Below, one piece after another: positions 54,685 through 63,482 of a stretch of DNA of 64,000 nt. Made by a program: the position numbers and the translations under genes. Position 1 is the first letter of the stretch. Each line of letters begins with the position of its first letter. The notes below the pieces were generated by a model. It was given only the letters and a program-made list of their open reading frames with translations. It did no database searches and was not told where the DNA came from. Origin of the DNA: Candidatus Limnocylindrales bacterium (GTDB taxonomy: Bacteria; Desulfobacterota; Binatia; UBA1149; CAITLU01); assembly GCA_035571835.1 (NCBI GenBank), contig DATNBU010000008.1, positions 62,001 through 126,000 on the forward strand. Direction: 5' to 3'.

Positions 54685-55374
54685 GTGCGTTCGCGTCGAT
54701 GTTCGAGGCTCGGTCTGTCTGCGGCTGTATTCGCGCTGGTGGTCACCGGCTGCTTTCCGCCGCCAGATCGCGGTAAGGCGAAAACAGGCGGCAACGATGC
54801 CAATCCAGCAGCCGTCCGCATTGGCAGGATCGATGCGCTCGACGGCAAAGCCGTGCTGATTCATGGCGACCAGCGCATCGCAGCGACGGCCGGCTATCCG
54901 GTCATGGCCGGTGACAGGCTCGAGACCGGCGAGGGTGGAAAGGTCCAGGTCACGCTCGTCGATCACTCGGTCGTCGCGATCGGCGGCGGCACGACGATCG
55001 AGGTTTCGTCGCTGCTGCTCGACGCCGACGGAAGCCGCACCGGCCGCTTGTCGGTCGCGATCGGAAAATTCTGGCTGCACGTCACGCAGTGGAAGAAAGG
55101 GCCGAGCAGCTACGAGATCACGACGCCGAACGCCGTAGCCGGTGTGCGCGGCACGACGCTGTGGGGCGACACCAAAGTCGATGCGATCTGTTCGCTCGAC
55201 GGAACCGTCGAAGTCCGCACGCTGAAAGACGACGCAGGGCTTGCGCCTGTGGCGCTGACGGCGGGCAATTGCGCGAGCAAGCTGAGCGAAGGGATGCTCG
55301 AGCCGCTCGCGCCGAGCAAGGAGACGATCGACGGGTATTTGAAGGAAGTGCTGATTCCGAGTGCGCCGCGGTAA
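54685..55374 (+). CDS. FecR-domain lipoprotein
   Basis: 229 residues. GTG start at 54685; lipobox LVVTGC after an N-terminal hydrophobic stretch. The FecR domain is marked by RIGRIDALDGKAVLIHG, AGDRLETGEGGKVQVTLVDHS and ITTPNAVAGVRGTTLWG. FecR-domain proteins sense or scaffold envelope components. No sigma factor or TonB gene is adjacent, so it is not the classical iron-citrate sensor. Confidence 0.88.
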   Translation: MRSRRCSRLGLSAAVFALVVTGCFPPPDRGKAKTGGNDANPAAVRIGRIDALDGKAVLIHGDQRIAATAGYPVMAGDRLETGEGGKVQVTLVDHSVVAIGGGTTIEVSSLLLDADGSRTGRLSVAIGKFWLHVTQWKKGPSSYEITTPNAVAGVRGTTLWGDTKVDAICSLDGTVEVRTLKDDAGLAPVALTAGNCASKLSEGMLEPLAPSKETIDGYLKEVLIPSAPR

Positions 55375-55389
55375 TTCCGCACGTAGTGG

Positions 55390-57333
55390 TCAGCCGCTGT
55401 CACCTCGACTCGCAAGCTCAGGCAGCGTGTGGCGGTACGAACGGAAGCCCGCATACATCAGCGCCGTAAGCGCCAGCGCGACGCTCGCCCATTCGCCTGC
55501 ATATCCGTCGTAGCGGAGTTTCAACTGCTTTGCGCCGGCCGGGATCGTGACGGTCATCATTCGATCGGCGGTCGAAGAAATTGCTACCGGCGTACCGTCG
55601 ACCTCTGCCGTCCACGGAGCGGAGTTGGCAACAGGCAGCCGGACTCGTGCCGGGCTCGGCCGCTTCTGAAACCTCCAGCTCAGTTCCGTCCAGGTCTCGT
55701 TTTTCACGAATGAGATCGCTCCGCCGGCAATCGTTCCCCAGCGATAGCCGGTCGCGAACACCCACCAGTCGCCGTACTGCGCGGCGGGAGGATTTCCGAG
55801 GCACTCCTCGACGTGCCGGGCGTCTTCGCCGTCGACGCCGACCATGTATCCGACCGCATAGTCCCTGGTCTGTCGACGCAGATTCTCGCACGGGAGGTCA
55901 ACGACATTTTCCACGAGGCGACCGTTGTGCACGCTGGCCAGCTCCGCCCCATGACCGCCGATCAGCGGAAGTCGAAGCAACTCGATGGCGGCAACGAGCG
56001 CACGCGCGTGTGGCCGCGGCGCCGAAATGGCAAGGGTCGTAACCTGATCGTCGACGTCCGACGCAACCCAGTCCAGAGCGGAGCGATAGTCCTCGACGGA
56101 CAGGTCTTTTGCAGACCAGTCTTCTTCCCACGTCGATCGAATTCTCTCCGCGGGCGCTTTCTGCATCGGCCACGCACCGACGATTCCGGCGACCGTGAAA
56201 GCAACTACGACACCCCTCGCCAGCGATGGAAGGCGATTCCACATCGCAACGCCGAGGAGAGCCGTCCACACGAACGCAAAAGGCAAGGTTCGCAGGTAGA
56301 TCATGGACACCATCACACGGTCGATTGCCGGCACGTCGATGGTCCACTTGTGTACCGAGACGGCGACGAGCAGCGATCCGACTCCGCACCAGACTGCGAA
56401 GCGCTTCCGTTCCGTGCCCGGAGTCCTGAACACAGCGATCCCGATGCACAGAATGATGGCCAGCAGCGTGGGCCACGGCGCCACGAGCGTGCCCGACACC
56501 AGCCGCCAGATCGGATCGTCAAGTGCTCCGAAGGACGTGGAGCTTCCTACCTGTCCCCAACCTTGTACGGCGGTAAGAAGCGTGGGCGATGCGATCAGCA
56601 GCGCGATTACGCTGCTCATGAACCAGCCTGCGAGTTCCTTGCGCCTCCCGTTCCCGTCGACGAGCGCCAGAAGACCGGCGCCGAGCCACGCAACGGCGGC
56701 TATCAGTGCGGTGTGCACGTGGATCAGCGGAATGAGACCGAGCCAGATCGCCGCGCGATCGATGCGGCGCGCGATGATCAGGTCATGCGCGAGCGCAGCG
56801 AAGACCAGCGTCCCGACCTGCTGCGAGAGCAGACCGATCACGAACACTCCCTTCAAGCCCGCGCCGAACGTCGACAGCACCGAAAGCCACGCCGCGACGA
56901 CAAGCGCAGCAGACCAGCCGATGGATCGCCGGACGGCGACAGCGACGAGAATCGGCAGCGCGAAGTAGGTGACAACGGCATAGGCATTGAACAGGCGCGC
57001 GAGGTCGACAGGGACGGCCATGCTGCACAGCGCGAGCAGCACATAAGTAAGGTGAGGGTAGAGGAGGAACGGGACGTAGCCCTGAAACCAGTACGGGTCC
57101 CAGCCGAGCCGGTGTCCCGAAGGAAGATAAAGGTCGCGAGCGTCCCGGACGCGCAGGTAGTGCGTGGCCGTGTCGGTGGCAGCGGACGACAGCTCGGGAA
57201 GGCGGAGGAAGTGGATCAGGTCTTTCAGGATGGGCGCATGGGCAATCAGAACAACGGTGAGGAGACCGATGGCGAACGCCGCCGCGCGAAGGAGCGACTT
57301 CCTTGTCCAACCTGTCTGGGAATTGCGGTCCAC
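55390..57333 (-). CDS. Large polytopic membrane protein (YfhO/glycosyltransferase-C-like)
   Basis: 647 residues. About 12 hydrophobic helices in the first 400 residues (AAAFAIGLLTVVLIAHAPI; LFNAYAVVTYFALPILVAVAV), with an early LGWDPYWFQGYVPFLLYPH, similar to the periplasmic loop of YfhO or 6-pyruvoyl-tetrahydropterin-synthase-related membrane proteins. The last 240 residues are periplasmic-like with beta segments. Such proteins transfer sugars from lipid carriers, but the acceptor is unknown. GTG start at 57333. Confidence 0.75.
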   Translation of the reverse strand: MDRNSQTGWTRKSLLRAAAFAIGLLTVVLIAHAPILKDLIHFLRLPELSSAATDTATHYLRVRDARDLYLPSGHRLGWDPYWFQGYVPFLLYPHLTYVLLALCSMAVPVDLARLFNAYAVVTYFALPILVAVAVRRSIGWSAALVVAAWLSVLSTFGAGLKGVFVIGLLSQQVGTLVFAALAHDLIIARRIDRAAIWLGLIPLIHVHTALIAAVAWLGAGLLALVDGNGRRKELAGWFMSSVIALLIASPTLLTAVQGWGQVGSSTSFGALDDPIWRLVSGTLVAPWPTLLAIILCIGIAVFRTPGTERKRFAVWCGVGSLLVAVSVHKWTIDVPAIDRVMVSMIYLRTLPFAFVWTALLGVAMWNRLPSLARGVVVAFTVAGIVGAWPMQKAPAERIRSTWEEDWSAKDLSVEDYRSALDWVASDVDDQVTTLAISAPRPHARALVAAIELLRLPLIGGHGAELASVHNGRLVENVVDLPCENLRRQTRDYAVGYMVGVDGEDARHVEECLGNPPAAQYGDWWVFATGYRWGTIAGGAISFVKNETWTELSWRFQKRPSPARVRLPVANSAPWTAEVDGTPVAISSTADRMMTVTIPAGAKQLKLRYDGYAGEWASVALALTALMYAGFRSYRHTLPELASRGDSG

Positions 57334-57354
57334 GGTTCGCCGAATGACTGATTG

Positions 57355-57882
57355 CTACGATCCGATCCCGGTCGTCCGCCGCATCACCACTGCGGATACG
57401 ATCACGCCGCTGGCCACGAGGATCAGGGCGAGGTTGAACAGCGGATGCGGACCGTAGACCGCCGAGAAGGCAAGAACCACCGGGTCGTCAACGGCCGCAT
57501 TGATTTCCCGGATCAATGCGAGGTGCGAATCCTCACTGCCGCCGGATACCGAGATCAGCGCCACATAGCCGCGATCGCAGTCGACCCAGGTATTGTAGCT
57601 GACCGTGTTGTTCCTGCCGCCATGAGTCACGCCGAGCGATGCCTTCTTCAATCCGGGGAAATCGTTCTGCCCCAGAGGGATGAGACCGAGGAAGCTGTTG
57701 TCCACCGTCGCATTCATCGGCTGGCCAGCGGCGGTCCGCGTGCCGTGGATTACCGATTTGTGGCCGAGGAAGAAGAGGATCATCCCGCAAAGCCCGAGCA
57801 CGGTCATCGTGATGATGATGCGCTGCCCAGCCGTCATGGGTTGCTTGTCCGCAGGCTTTGTCGCGGCGGGCTGATCTGTCAT
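57355..57882 (-). CDS. Small membrane-anchored hypothetical protein
   Basis: 175 residues. A membrane helix at about 24-42 (IIITMTVLGLCGMILFFLG) and another at the C-terminus (LFNLALILVASGVIVSAVVM) flank a soluble middle with SFLGLIPLGQNDFPGLKKAS and TWVDCDRGYVALISVSGG. Family not recognised. It starts at ATG 57882 and precedes the large membrane protein gene on the same strand. Confidence 0.75.
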   Translation of the reverse strand: MTDQPAATKPADKQPMTAGQRIIITMTVLGLCGMILFFLGHKSVIHGTRTAAGQPMNATVDNSFLGLIPLGQNDFPGLKKASLGVTHGGRNNTVSYNTWVDCDRGYVALISVSGGSEDSHLALIREINAAVDDPVVLAFSAVYGPHPLFNLALILVASGVIVSAVVMRRTTGIGS

Positions 57883-57965
57883 GCGGTCATCAGCCAGTGA
57901 TCCGGTGGCCTTTGCAATCGCTCCGCGCGAACCGGCGTCGCGAGTGACGCCGCACCTTCGCGCGT

Positions 57966-58766
57966 TCAAGCCGGCATGAGCGCCGCGGACGCTGAGGCCG
58001 ATCCTGATGCCTGGCGCGTGCCAAGCGTCTGCGCGATGGCCGTCCGCACCGTCTCCGGATCCGACCGCTGCATGTAATCCGTCGACTGATCGATCCAGCG
58101 CACGATGCCGCTCGCATCGACGAGAATCGTCGTCGGAATCGGCAGTGGAATGACCACGCCCGGCTTCGGCGCGAAGTTCTTCGGATTGCGCAGGTTGTAG
58201 CGGTCGGTGATCGCAAGGTCCGGGTCGGGCAGCATGTTCGCTTTCAGGCGGTGCTTCGTGCGGCCCTTGCGGATCTGCTCGGCGCTGTCCGAGCAAACCG
58301 TGACGATCCGGATCCCGTGCGCGTCGAGCTCGGGCTCGAGCTCGTTCCACCGCCTGAGCTCGGCGACGCAGTACGGGCACCAGTGGCCGCGAAAGAACTT
58401 GAGCAGGAACGGCCGGCCGCGAAGGCTCGCGAGGTCGAACGGGCGGCCTTCATCGTCGAGCGCCGTGAAGTCGACAATCGGGCGACCGACGGTGACGGCG
58501 GGCACATTCGGTGCCTGGCGGCTCGCCGCGCACAGCAGCGCGAACACCGATCCGGATACGACGGCAAGGCCTGCTGAGATGCCGGCCGCAAGGGAAGGGT
58601 GCGCGCTCAGCGCGAAGACCCCGACAAGCGCGCCGGCAACGCTCGGCGCGATATAGGCCGTGCGGTCTTTCGGAATCCGCACGCGCTGCATCAACCAGAG
58701 CCAGCGGACGCCAGGGCCAAGGACGAGCGCGATCGCCAGAAAACCTGCGGAAGTTCCGTTCATCAT
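57966..58766 (-). CDS. Membrane-bound redoxin (AhpC/TSA family)
   Basis: 266 residues. Two or three N-terminal helices (FLAIALVLGPGVRWLWLM; AGALVGVFALS), then a thioredoxin-like redoxin domain with FFRGHWCPYCVAELRRW (catalytic CPYC), IVTVCSDSAEQIRKG and IPTTILVDASGIVRWIDQ. It is probably a periplasm-facing or membrane-bound thiol peroxidase or disulphide-exchange protein. It shares a promoter region with the TetR gene at 58891 and may be its target. Confidence 0.88.
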   Translation of the reverse strand: MMNGTSAGFLAIALVLGPGVRWLWLMQRVRIPKDRTAYIAPSVAGALVGVFALSAHPSLAAGISAGLAVVSGSVFALLCAASRQAPNVPAVTVGRPIVDFTALDDEGRPFDLASLRGRPFLLKFFRGHWCPYCVAELRRWNELEPELDAHGIRIVTVCSDSAEQIRKGRTKHRLKANMLPDPDLAITDRYNLRNPKNFAPKPGVVIPLPIPTTILVDASGIVRWIDQSTDYMQRSDPETVRTAIAQTLGTRQASGSASASAALMPA

Positions 58767-58837
58767 TCGACTCCGTCGTCTCGCATGCCCCGACTGCCGG
58801 GGGTTTTTTCATGGCAACGCTGGCATCGCGCCGAGCG

Positions 58838-58858
58838 TTTAGGTACGGTGTACTTAAA
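58838..58858. promoter_or_regulatory. Candidate TetR operator: 21-bp inverted repeat
   Basis: TTTAGGTAC-GGT-GTACTTAAA, nearly perfect nine-base arms (one mismatch pair). It lies between the divergent redoxin (ATG 58766) and TetR (ATG 58891) genes, so autoregulation and control of the redoxin are expected. It is the strongest palindrome in that gap. Confidence 0.65.
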
Positions 58859-58890
58859 TAGTCCGATGCAAGCAAAGGTCAAGAGGTTTC

Positions 58891-59553
58891 ATGGGAAGGC
58901 CGGCAAAGTTTTCGCGTGAGCAGCTCCAGGCGGCGGCCCTCGCGCTTGTCGACAGGGACGGGCTCGAGAGCCTTTCGATGCGTTCGCTCGCGGCCGAGCT
59001 CGGCACCGGCGCGATGACGCTCTACAACCACGTCGAGCATCGCGAGGATCTCGAGATGCTGGTGGTCGAGGCCGTCATCGCCGGCACGCGTTGGAAGGGC
59101 GTAGAGCACGACGACTGGCGCGACGACGTTCGGCAGATCGCAATCGCGATGTGGCGCGCAGTGCGCGCGCATCCGGCAACGATTCCGCTGATCCTCACAC
59201 GCCGGAGCAGCTCACCGGCGGTGCTCGATTTGTCCGAGGCGCTGCTTGCTGCGCTCGCGCGAAGCGGCCGCTCGGGTCGCCAGCTGCTGATCGCGTTTCG
59301 CGCGCTGACCGCGATCGTCACCGGCTTCGCGCAGGTCGAGCTGGCGGCGCCGCTCATTACCGGCAGGAAAGAGAAGGCCAAAGAGGTGATCGCACGCGTG
59401 CGCGCGCTGCCCGAGGATCGCTATGCGCGTCTTCGCGAAATCGCCAAGGCGGCGACCACGAGCAAACCCGAATCGGAGTTTCGCAGCGGCCTCGACCTGT
59501 TCCTGGCAGGCCTTGGCGACGAGGCGCCCTTGCGGAAGCGTCGCATAAAATGA
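58891..59553 (+). CDS. TetR-family transcriptional regulator
   Basis: 220 residues. HTH: FSREQLQAAALALVDRDG, LSMRSLAAELGTGAMTLYNHV. The C-terminal TetR_C domain has RAVRAHPATIPLILTRRS. The start ATG 58891 lies 33 bases after the candidate operator. Divergent from the redoxin gene. Ligand unknown. Confidence 0.93.
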   Translation: MGRPAKFSREQLQAAALALVDRDGLESLSMRSLAAELGTGAMTLYNHVEHREDLEMLVVEAVIAGTRWKGVEHDDWRDDVRQIAIAMWRAVRAHPATIPLILTRRSSSPAVLDLSEALLAALARSGRSGRQLLIAFRALTAIVTGFAQVELAAPLITGRKEKAKEVIARVRALPEDRYARLREIAKAATTSKPESEFRSGLDLFLAGLGDEAPLRKRRIK

Positions 59554-59719
59554 CGAATCCACGACGGCCGGGGATCGAAGAGCGGATCGCGCTGCTAAAG
59601 AAAGGCTCTCTTCTCGGGTTTGTGTGGGTGCTTCGGGGTTCTGAGCCGCGCGCACCCGCCTGATTCCGGCCCAGACGAGGACCATCCGCATCGACAAGAG
59701 TCGAGCTCCGACGACGCCT

Positions 59720-60951
59720 TCACGGCGCGGCCGCCATCCCCCGACATTCCCCGGGGAATGTTCGCGCATTGGCGAGATTGCCGCGCCTCGCATCCATGAA
59801 GGCGCGGCCAAAGTCGAGGTCCGCCTGATACTGGTTGTGTGCCGCGCAGCGCAGCTCGATGTTTTCGGGCGTAGGAGGTCCGCCCATCGCGAACGGAGCT
59901 TTGTGGTGGAACTCGATGTTGCCCGTTTCGCGGCAGCGACGTCCTCGTGCGTCTACGTAGCAGCAGCGTCCCGAGTCGCGCCGCCATACCTCGCGTCGCA
60001 CGGCCGCCGGGATGGTGCGGGATCGCTGTCCTCGCTGCGATTCCGTCGTATCGGCGGTGGGCGTTGCGGCGGGTCGATCGGTGCATTCCGCGTTCGTCGA
60101 CGTGGTCGGCTTCGGCCGATCGGTGCATTTTTCTTTCGTCGGCGTCGTCGACCTCGGTCGATCGGTGCAGCCTGCCTTGCGCGCGAGTGTCCGGACGAGC
60201 AGCACGTCGATCGCACGACTGATGATCGCGGCCGCGTCGCGACCCGTCGCCGAGCGGCCCAGCAGATCCTGCAGCGACCGAAGCTTGTCGTGCGTTTCTT
60301 CGTCTACGGTGATCTCAATCTTGTAGCGGCGCGGGCTGAGCGGAACGATCGGCTTGGTCACCGTTACCGGCGGCGCTGACCGTGGAGCGATCGCGAGGCC
60401 GACGACATCGGAGGCCGGCGAGGCCGTGGAGGCCGGCCGATTACTCGAGCAAGAAGTCGCGTCAGCCGGCACCGCCGGTCCATTGTTTGCCGCGTTCGCA
60501 CCGCGAGCTCCGGGCATCGCACGAACACGCGACGCCACATCCGCTCGCGGCGCGAGCTCGGCAACCAGACGCTCGACCTCGCGCGAGCTCCTGTGCCTGG
60601 CGCGCTCGAGCACTCGCAGGTGGTTCTCGGTGGTCAGATGCCTCGCAGATGGATCGCGCTGAGATGCAGCTCGCCGCGTGCGACCAGGTCCAGCACGACC
60701 GGAAAGCGGCGCGCCGTGCGCGCAGCCCAAAGCCGCTTGGCCGTTACCTGCTCCGACATGTGGAAGCGCTCCATGCAGAAGCTGAACATGGAGGAGCAGG
60801 CATGCCTGGCCCAGAGCTTGCGCTCGTCGATCTCGGCGATCGCGACGAGAAGCGCCGCGGTCGTACGACGGTCGTGGGCGACGAGGCACTCGAAGTGATC
60901 GAGCAGTTCCTTTTCGGAGAGTCTTGCAATGCTATCGAAGGATGTCGTCAT
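59720..60951 (-). pseudogene. HNH endonuclease-family protein interrupted by a frameshift
   Basis: The start (ATG 60951, MTTSFDSIARLSEKELLDHF) is a typical DUF222/HNH N-terminus and runs to a premature stop at 60634 after AARGELHLSAIHLRGI. In another frame the homologous continuation is HLTTENHLRVLERARHRSSREVERLVAELAPR, going on to the HNH motif (CRETGNIEFHHKAPF...ENIELRCAAHN) and ending at 59720. The likely cause is a 4-nt deletion near 60640, restoring IHL-x-R-HLTTENH; a sequencing error is an alternative. A threefold repeat of about 14 residues with CTDRP starts lies before the HNH domain. The gene is flanked by palindromic repeats at 59745 and 61257. Confidence 0.75.
59745..59760. repeat. 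Perfect palindrome CATTCCCCGGGGAATG at the end of the HNH gene
   Basis: A single copy of the 16-base core found in the 61257-61413 array, here forming the last codons of the HNH endonuclease (TFPGECRGM). Confidence 0.8.
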
Positions 60952-61244
60952 GACGACCCTTGTAACACGGGTTTTTCAGGCGTGGTTCGCCGCAAGGACG
61001 CGACCGCTCAGAGACATGCGCCTGTCGCGACAAGCCGCGAGATCCGAGCGGCGTAACGCGCGAAGTCGCGAAAAAAGCGGCACGCTCCGTTTCGCTTCGC
61101 CATACGCGACGTCAAACGGCGAAATATCGCGTCAAGCGAAATCGACATCGCGACGGCGCTTCCATAACAAAAGTAGCATAGCTGGCCGCGGTCCGCGCCC
61201 GACGCGCCGCGCGCGTGTTATCCGACGAAACTTTTCGGACCCGT

Positions 61245-61425
61245 CACCATCGTCGGCATTCCCCGCGGAATGTTCGTGCAGCATGACACTCGCCATCGCC
61301 GACATTCGCCGGGGAATGTTCCTGCAGCATGACCCGTCGCCATCACCGAAATGCTCTCCGGGGATTTTCGTGCAGAATGAACAGTCCCCATCACCGACAT
61401 TCCCCGCGGAATGTTGGTATACTTG
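61245..61425. repeat. Array of four 46-48-bp direct repeats with a palindromic CATTCCCCGCGGAATG core
   Basis: Cores start at 61257, 61303, 61350 (degenerate) and 61398. Between cores the sequence TTCNTGCAGNATGACNCTCG/CATCACCGA is also conserved, so the whole 46-48-bp unit is repeated. A further core is at 59745. Not CRISPR: the interspaces resemble each other. Confidence 0.85.
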
Positions 61426-61533
61426 ACGAGGAGAGAGGCTGAAGTTGCTGACGATGATGCCGTCGCCAATCTGACGGACCCCGTTTGATCGAAACCCCCG
61501 AAACAGGGACCCACACGAATCACGCAGATCCAA

Positions 61534-61568
61534 AGAAAAAGCCTCGCTGCACGAATGCGCAGCGAGGC
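61534..61568 (-). terminator. Rho-independent terminator of tpx
   Basis: Perfect 10-bp stem GCCTCGCTGC/GCAGCGAGGC; on the minus strand it is followed by TTTTTCTTT. It ends 27 bases after the tpx stop codon. Confidence 0.93.
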
Positions 61569-61594
61569 CATTTCGATCGCGAAAGGTTTCCGCG

Positions 61595-62101
61595 TCAGCT
61601 TTTGAGCGCCGCAAGCGCCGCATCGTAGTTCGGCTCCTGCGCAATGTCGGGCACCATCTCGGCGTAGGTGATCTTGTCGTTCTCGTCGACCACGAAGACC
61701 GCGCGCGCGGTCACGCCCTGCAGCGGACCGTCGGCGATCGCGACGCCCCAGCGCTTGCCGAAGTCGCGGTCGCGAAGGTCGCTTCCGGTCTTTACGCGGT
61801 CGAGGCCTTCGGCGGCGCAGAAGCGCTTGCCGGCAAACGGAAGGTCGGAGCTCGCGATCACGACGACGACGTTGTCGCCGAGCGACGTGGCCTTCTGGTT
61901 GAATGTCCTCGTCTCGGTCTGGCACACCGGCGTATCGACGCTCGGAAGCGTGACGATCACCTTCTTCTTGCCGGCCAGCGACTGCTTGGTGATCGGCGCC
62001 ATGTCGGCACCGGTAAGGTTGAAGTCGGGCGCGCTGTCGCCGACTTTCGGCATGGTGCCGGAAAGAGTGACGGGGTTTCCGCGAAGGGTGGTTGTGGCCA
62101 T
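61595..62101 (-). CDS. tpx: Thiol peroxidase Tpx
   Basis: 168 residues, the usual length. DTPVCQTETRTFN contains the peroxidatic Cys60 and AGKRFCAAEGLDRV the resolving Cys94; SAPDFNLTGADM and SLAGKKKVIVTLPS are the typical preceding segments. It reduces peroxides, probably with thioredoxin, in cytoplasm or periplasm; no signal peptide is seen. A strong terminator follows. Confidence 0.96.
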   Translation of the reverse strand: MATTTLRGNPVTLSGTMPKVGDSAPDFNLTGADMAPITKQSLAGKKKVIVTLPSVDTPVCQTETRTFNQKATSLGDNVVVVIASSDLPFAGKRFCAAEGLDRVKTGSDLRDRDFGKRWGVAIADGPLQGVTARAVFVVDENDKITYAEMVPDIAQEPNYDAALAALKS

Positions 62102-62402
62102 GGGCTGTCTCCTTTGAGCGAGGACGGGACGTTGCGAATGGCGGCTAGTTAGCGGGGGAGGCGGGCGAGCGCAACGGCTTCGTCATGTGTCACCTCCGCA
62201 GCGCCTGGCGGCGCAGCACCCGTAGGACTGTCCGATGACGAGTCTCAATCGCGTGGATGTCATTTCGAGGCTGTGCGGACATACCAGTATTGCAACGGCA
62301 TCGGACGCGGCGACCTCGCTTTATTCCACTGCTGTCGTCGCGATGCCGAGTGGCGCAGCGGTAACTTGTCTCGGTCATGCCGGACGCTAGAATCGGAGGA
62401 CG
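62102..62402. promoter_or_regulatory. 301-bp divergent region between tpx and the Uma2 gene
   Basis: No gene is supported. A small GCGCCTGGCGGCGC hairpin at about 62199-62212 is visible; no clear operator was found. Confidence 0.35.
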
Positions 62403-62999
62403 ATGGCGATGGAGACGGCATTCCGTTCCGAACAGAAGTTCACGCAGGCCGAGTTCTTCAAATGGCTCGCGGCGCGGCCGTCGTCCGATATCCACCACTA
62501 CGAGCTGCTTGACCGGCACATCGTCATGACGCCGCCGGCGGGATACCCGCATTCGATGATCGGCGTGCGTATCTCGGCGGCGCTTCTTCAGCACGTGCGT
62601 ACGCTACGCCTCGGTCTCGTGAGCGATGCGACCGCAGGGTACGAATTGCCGAGTGGCGATACGGTCGAGCCGGATGTTTCCTTTGTCACTGCCGATACGC
62701 TCAAGGCCGGTCGCAAGCCGGAACCTGGCAGCTTCTTCCGGATCGTTCCGGATCTGGTGGTAGAGATCGTCTCGAAGACAGGCGCACGCCGCGACACCGT
62801 CGAGAAGAGACGCATTTACGAAAAGAACGGAGTCGCCGAATACTGGCTCATCTACCCGAAGACGCGGCACGTGAGCGTGCTGCGCCTGGTCGACGGACGC
62901 TTTACGAGCCCGCTCGACATCGTCAGCGGCTCGGTCCGCTCGTCCGTTCTTTCCGACTTCGAGATTCCGCTCGCGGAGATTTTCGCAGACTGCGGCTGA
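62403..62999 (+). CDS. Uma2-family (DUF820) endonuclease-fold protein
   Basis: 198 residues. The PD-(D/E)XK-like pattern is HYELLDRHIVMTPPAG, then VEPDVSFVTAD (Asp), LVVEIVSKTG (E-x-V) and KRRIYEKNGVAEYWLIYP. Uma2/DUF820 proteins are common in cyanobacteria and soil bacteria, with no established role. GGAGG precedes ATG 62403. A stand-alone gene. Confidence 0.9.
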   Translation: MAMETAFRSEQKFTQAEFFKWLAARPSSDIHHYELLDRHIVMTPPAGYPHSMIGVRISAALLQHVRTLRLGLVSDATAGYELPSGDTVEPDVSFVTADTLKAGRKPEPGSFFRIVPDLVVEIVSKTGARRDTVEKRRIYEKNGVAEYWLIYPKTRHVSVLRLVDGRFTSPLDIVSGSVRSSVLSDFEIPLAEIFADCG

Positions 63000-63008
63000 A
63001 GCGCGCGG

Positions 63009-63359
63009 CTACTTGCGCGCAGCCATCTCGGACGAGATCTTCCGGAAGTGCGGCGCCGCGGTTTTCTCGGCCGCAGCCTGCAGCGCGCGGTAGCGGGCAA
63101 GCACCCTGGTCCCGAGCAATGTGAGCGTTGCTCCGCCGCGCCCCGATCCGCCGCGCACGACGTCGACGAGCGGCGTGCGGAACAGATCGTTCATCGTCAG
63201 CACATGCAGCCACGCGCGCCGGTAGCTCATGCCCATCTCCCGTGCGCCGCCGGCAATCGAGCCCGTGGCTGCAATCGCCGTCAGCAGATCGGCTTTGCCC
63301 GGGCCGATTGCGATCTCGTCGCCATCGTAGATCTGGGTCTTGATTCGAAGCGTGACCAT
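63009..63359 (-). CDS. ModE-like winged-helix regulator (N-terminal domain only)
   Basis: 116 residues. DGDEIAIGPGKADLLTAIAATGSIAGGAREMGMSYRRAWLHVLTMN is the ModE/LysR-type DNA-binding domain, and GRGGATLTLLGTRVLARYR follows. The two molybdate-binding (TOBE) domains of full ModE are absent, as in several short ModE proteins. It is divergent from modA and has the 63429-63454 palindrome in the promoter region. Confidence 0.88.
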   Translation of the reverse strand: MVTLRIKTQIYDGDEIAIGPGKADLLTAIAATGSIAGGAREMGMSYRRAWLHVLTMNDLFRTPLVDVVRGGSGRGGATLTLLGTRVLARYRALQAAAEKTAAPHFRKISSEMAARK

Positions 63360-63375
63360 CCGGGCGCAAGTATTT

Positions 63376-63414
63376 CCACAACTAGTGACACCTGACCAGT
63401 CACTATTTTTGTGG
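63376..63414. promoter_or_regulatory. Nested inverted repeat upstream of the ModE-like gene
   Basis: CCACAA...TTGTGG outer arms and AGTGAC...GTCACT inner arms (63384-63389 and 63399-63404), with nine bases between the inner arms. It lies 17 bases from the ModE-like start and could be an operator for autoregulation. Confidence 0.5.
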
Positions 63415-63428
63415 ACAGAGTCTCATTT

Positions 63429-63454
63429 CCGATATATCCGGTGGGCCATATCGG
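63429..63454. promoter_or_regulatory. Candidate ModE operator: CCGATAT-N12-ATATCGG
   Basis: Perfect seven-base arms separated by 12 bases, similar in shape to the E. coli ModE box, in which ATAT-centred arms are separated by several bases. It lies 29 bases before the modA start. Confidence 0.6.
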
Positions 63455-63482
63455 CGCCGTGACAGCGGTCGGAGGAGGGCAG

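Larger units (their letters stand above)
60952..61594. other. 643-bp non-coding region with repeat array and terminator
   Basis: It lies between the HNH gene start and the tpx stop. The first 290 bases show nothing but a GCGCGAAGTCGCGAAAA-like inverted segment near 61057-61073; then come the palindromic array (61245-61425) and the tpx terminator (61534-61568). No gene is supported. Confidence 0.7.

Noticed and set aside
61245-61425. CRISPR array
   Set aside because: The sequences between cores are similar to each other, cores differ by several bases, and no cas gene is near.
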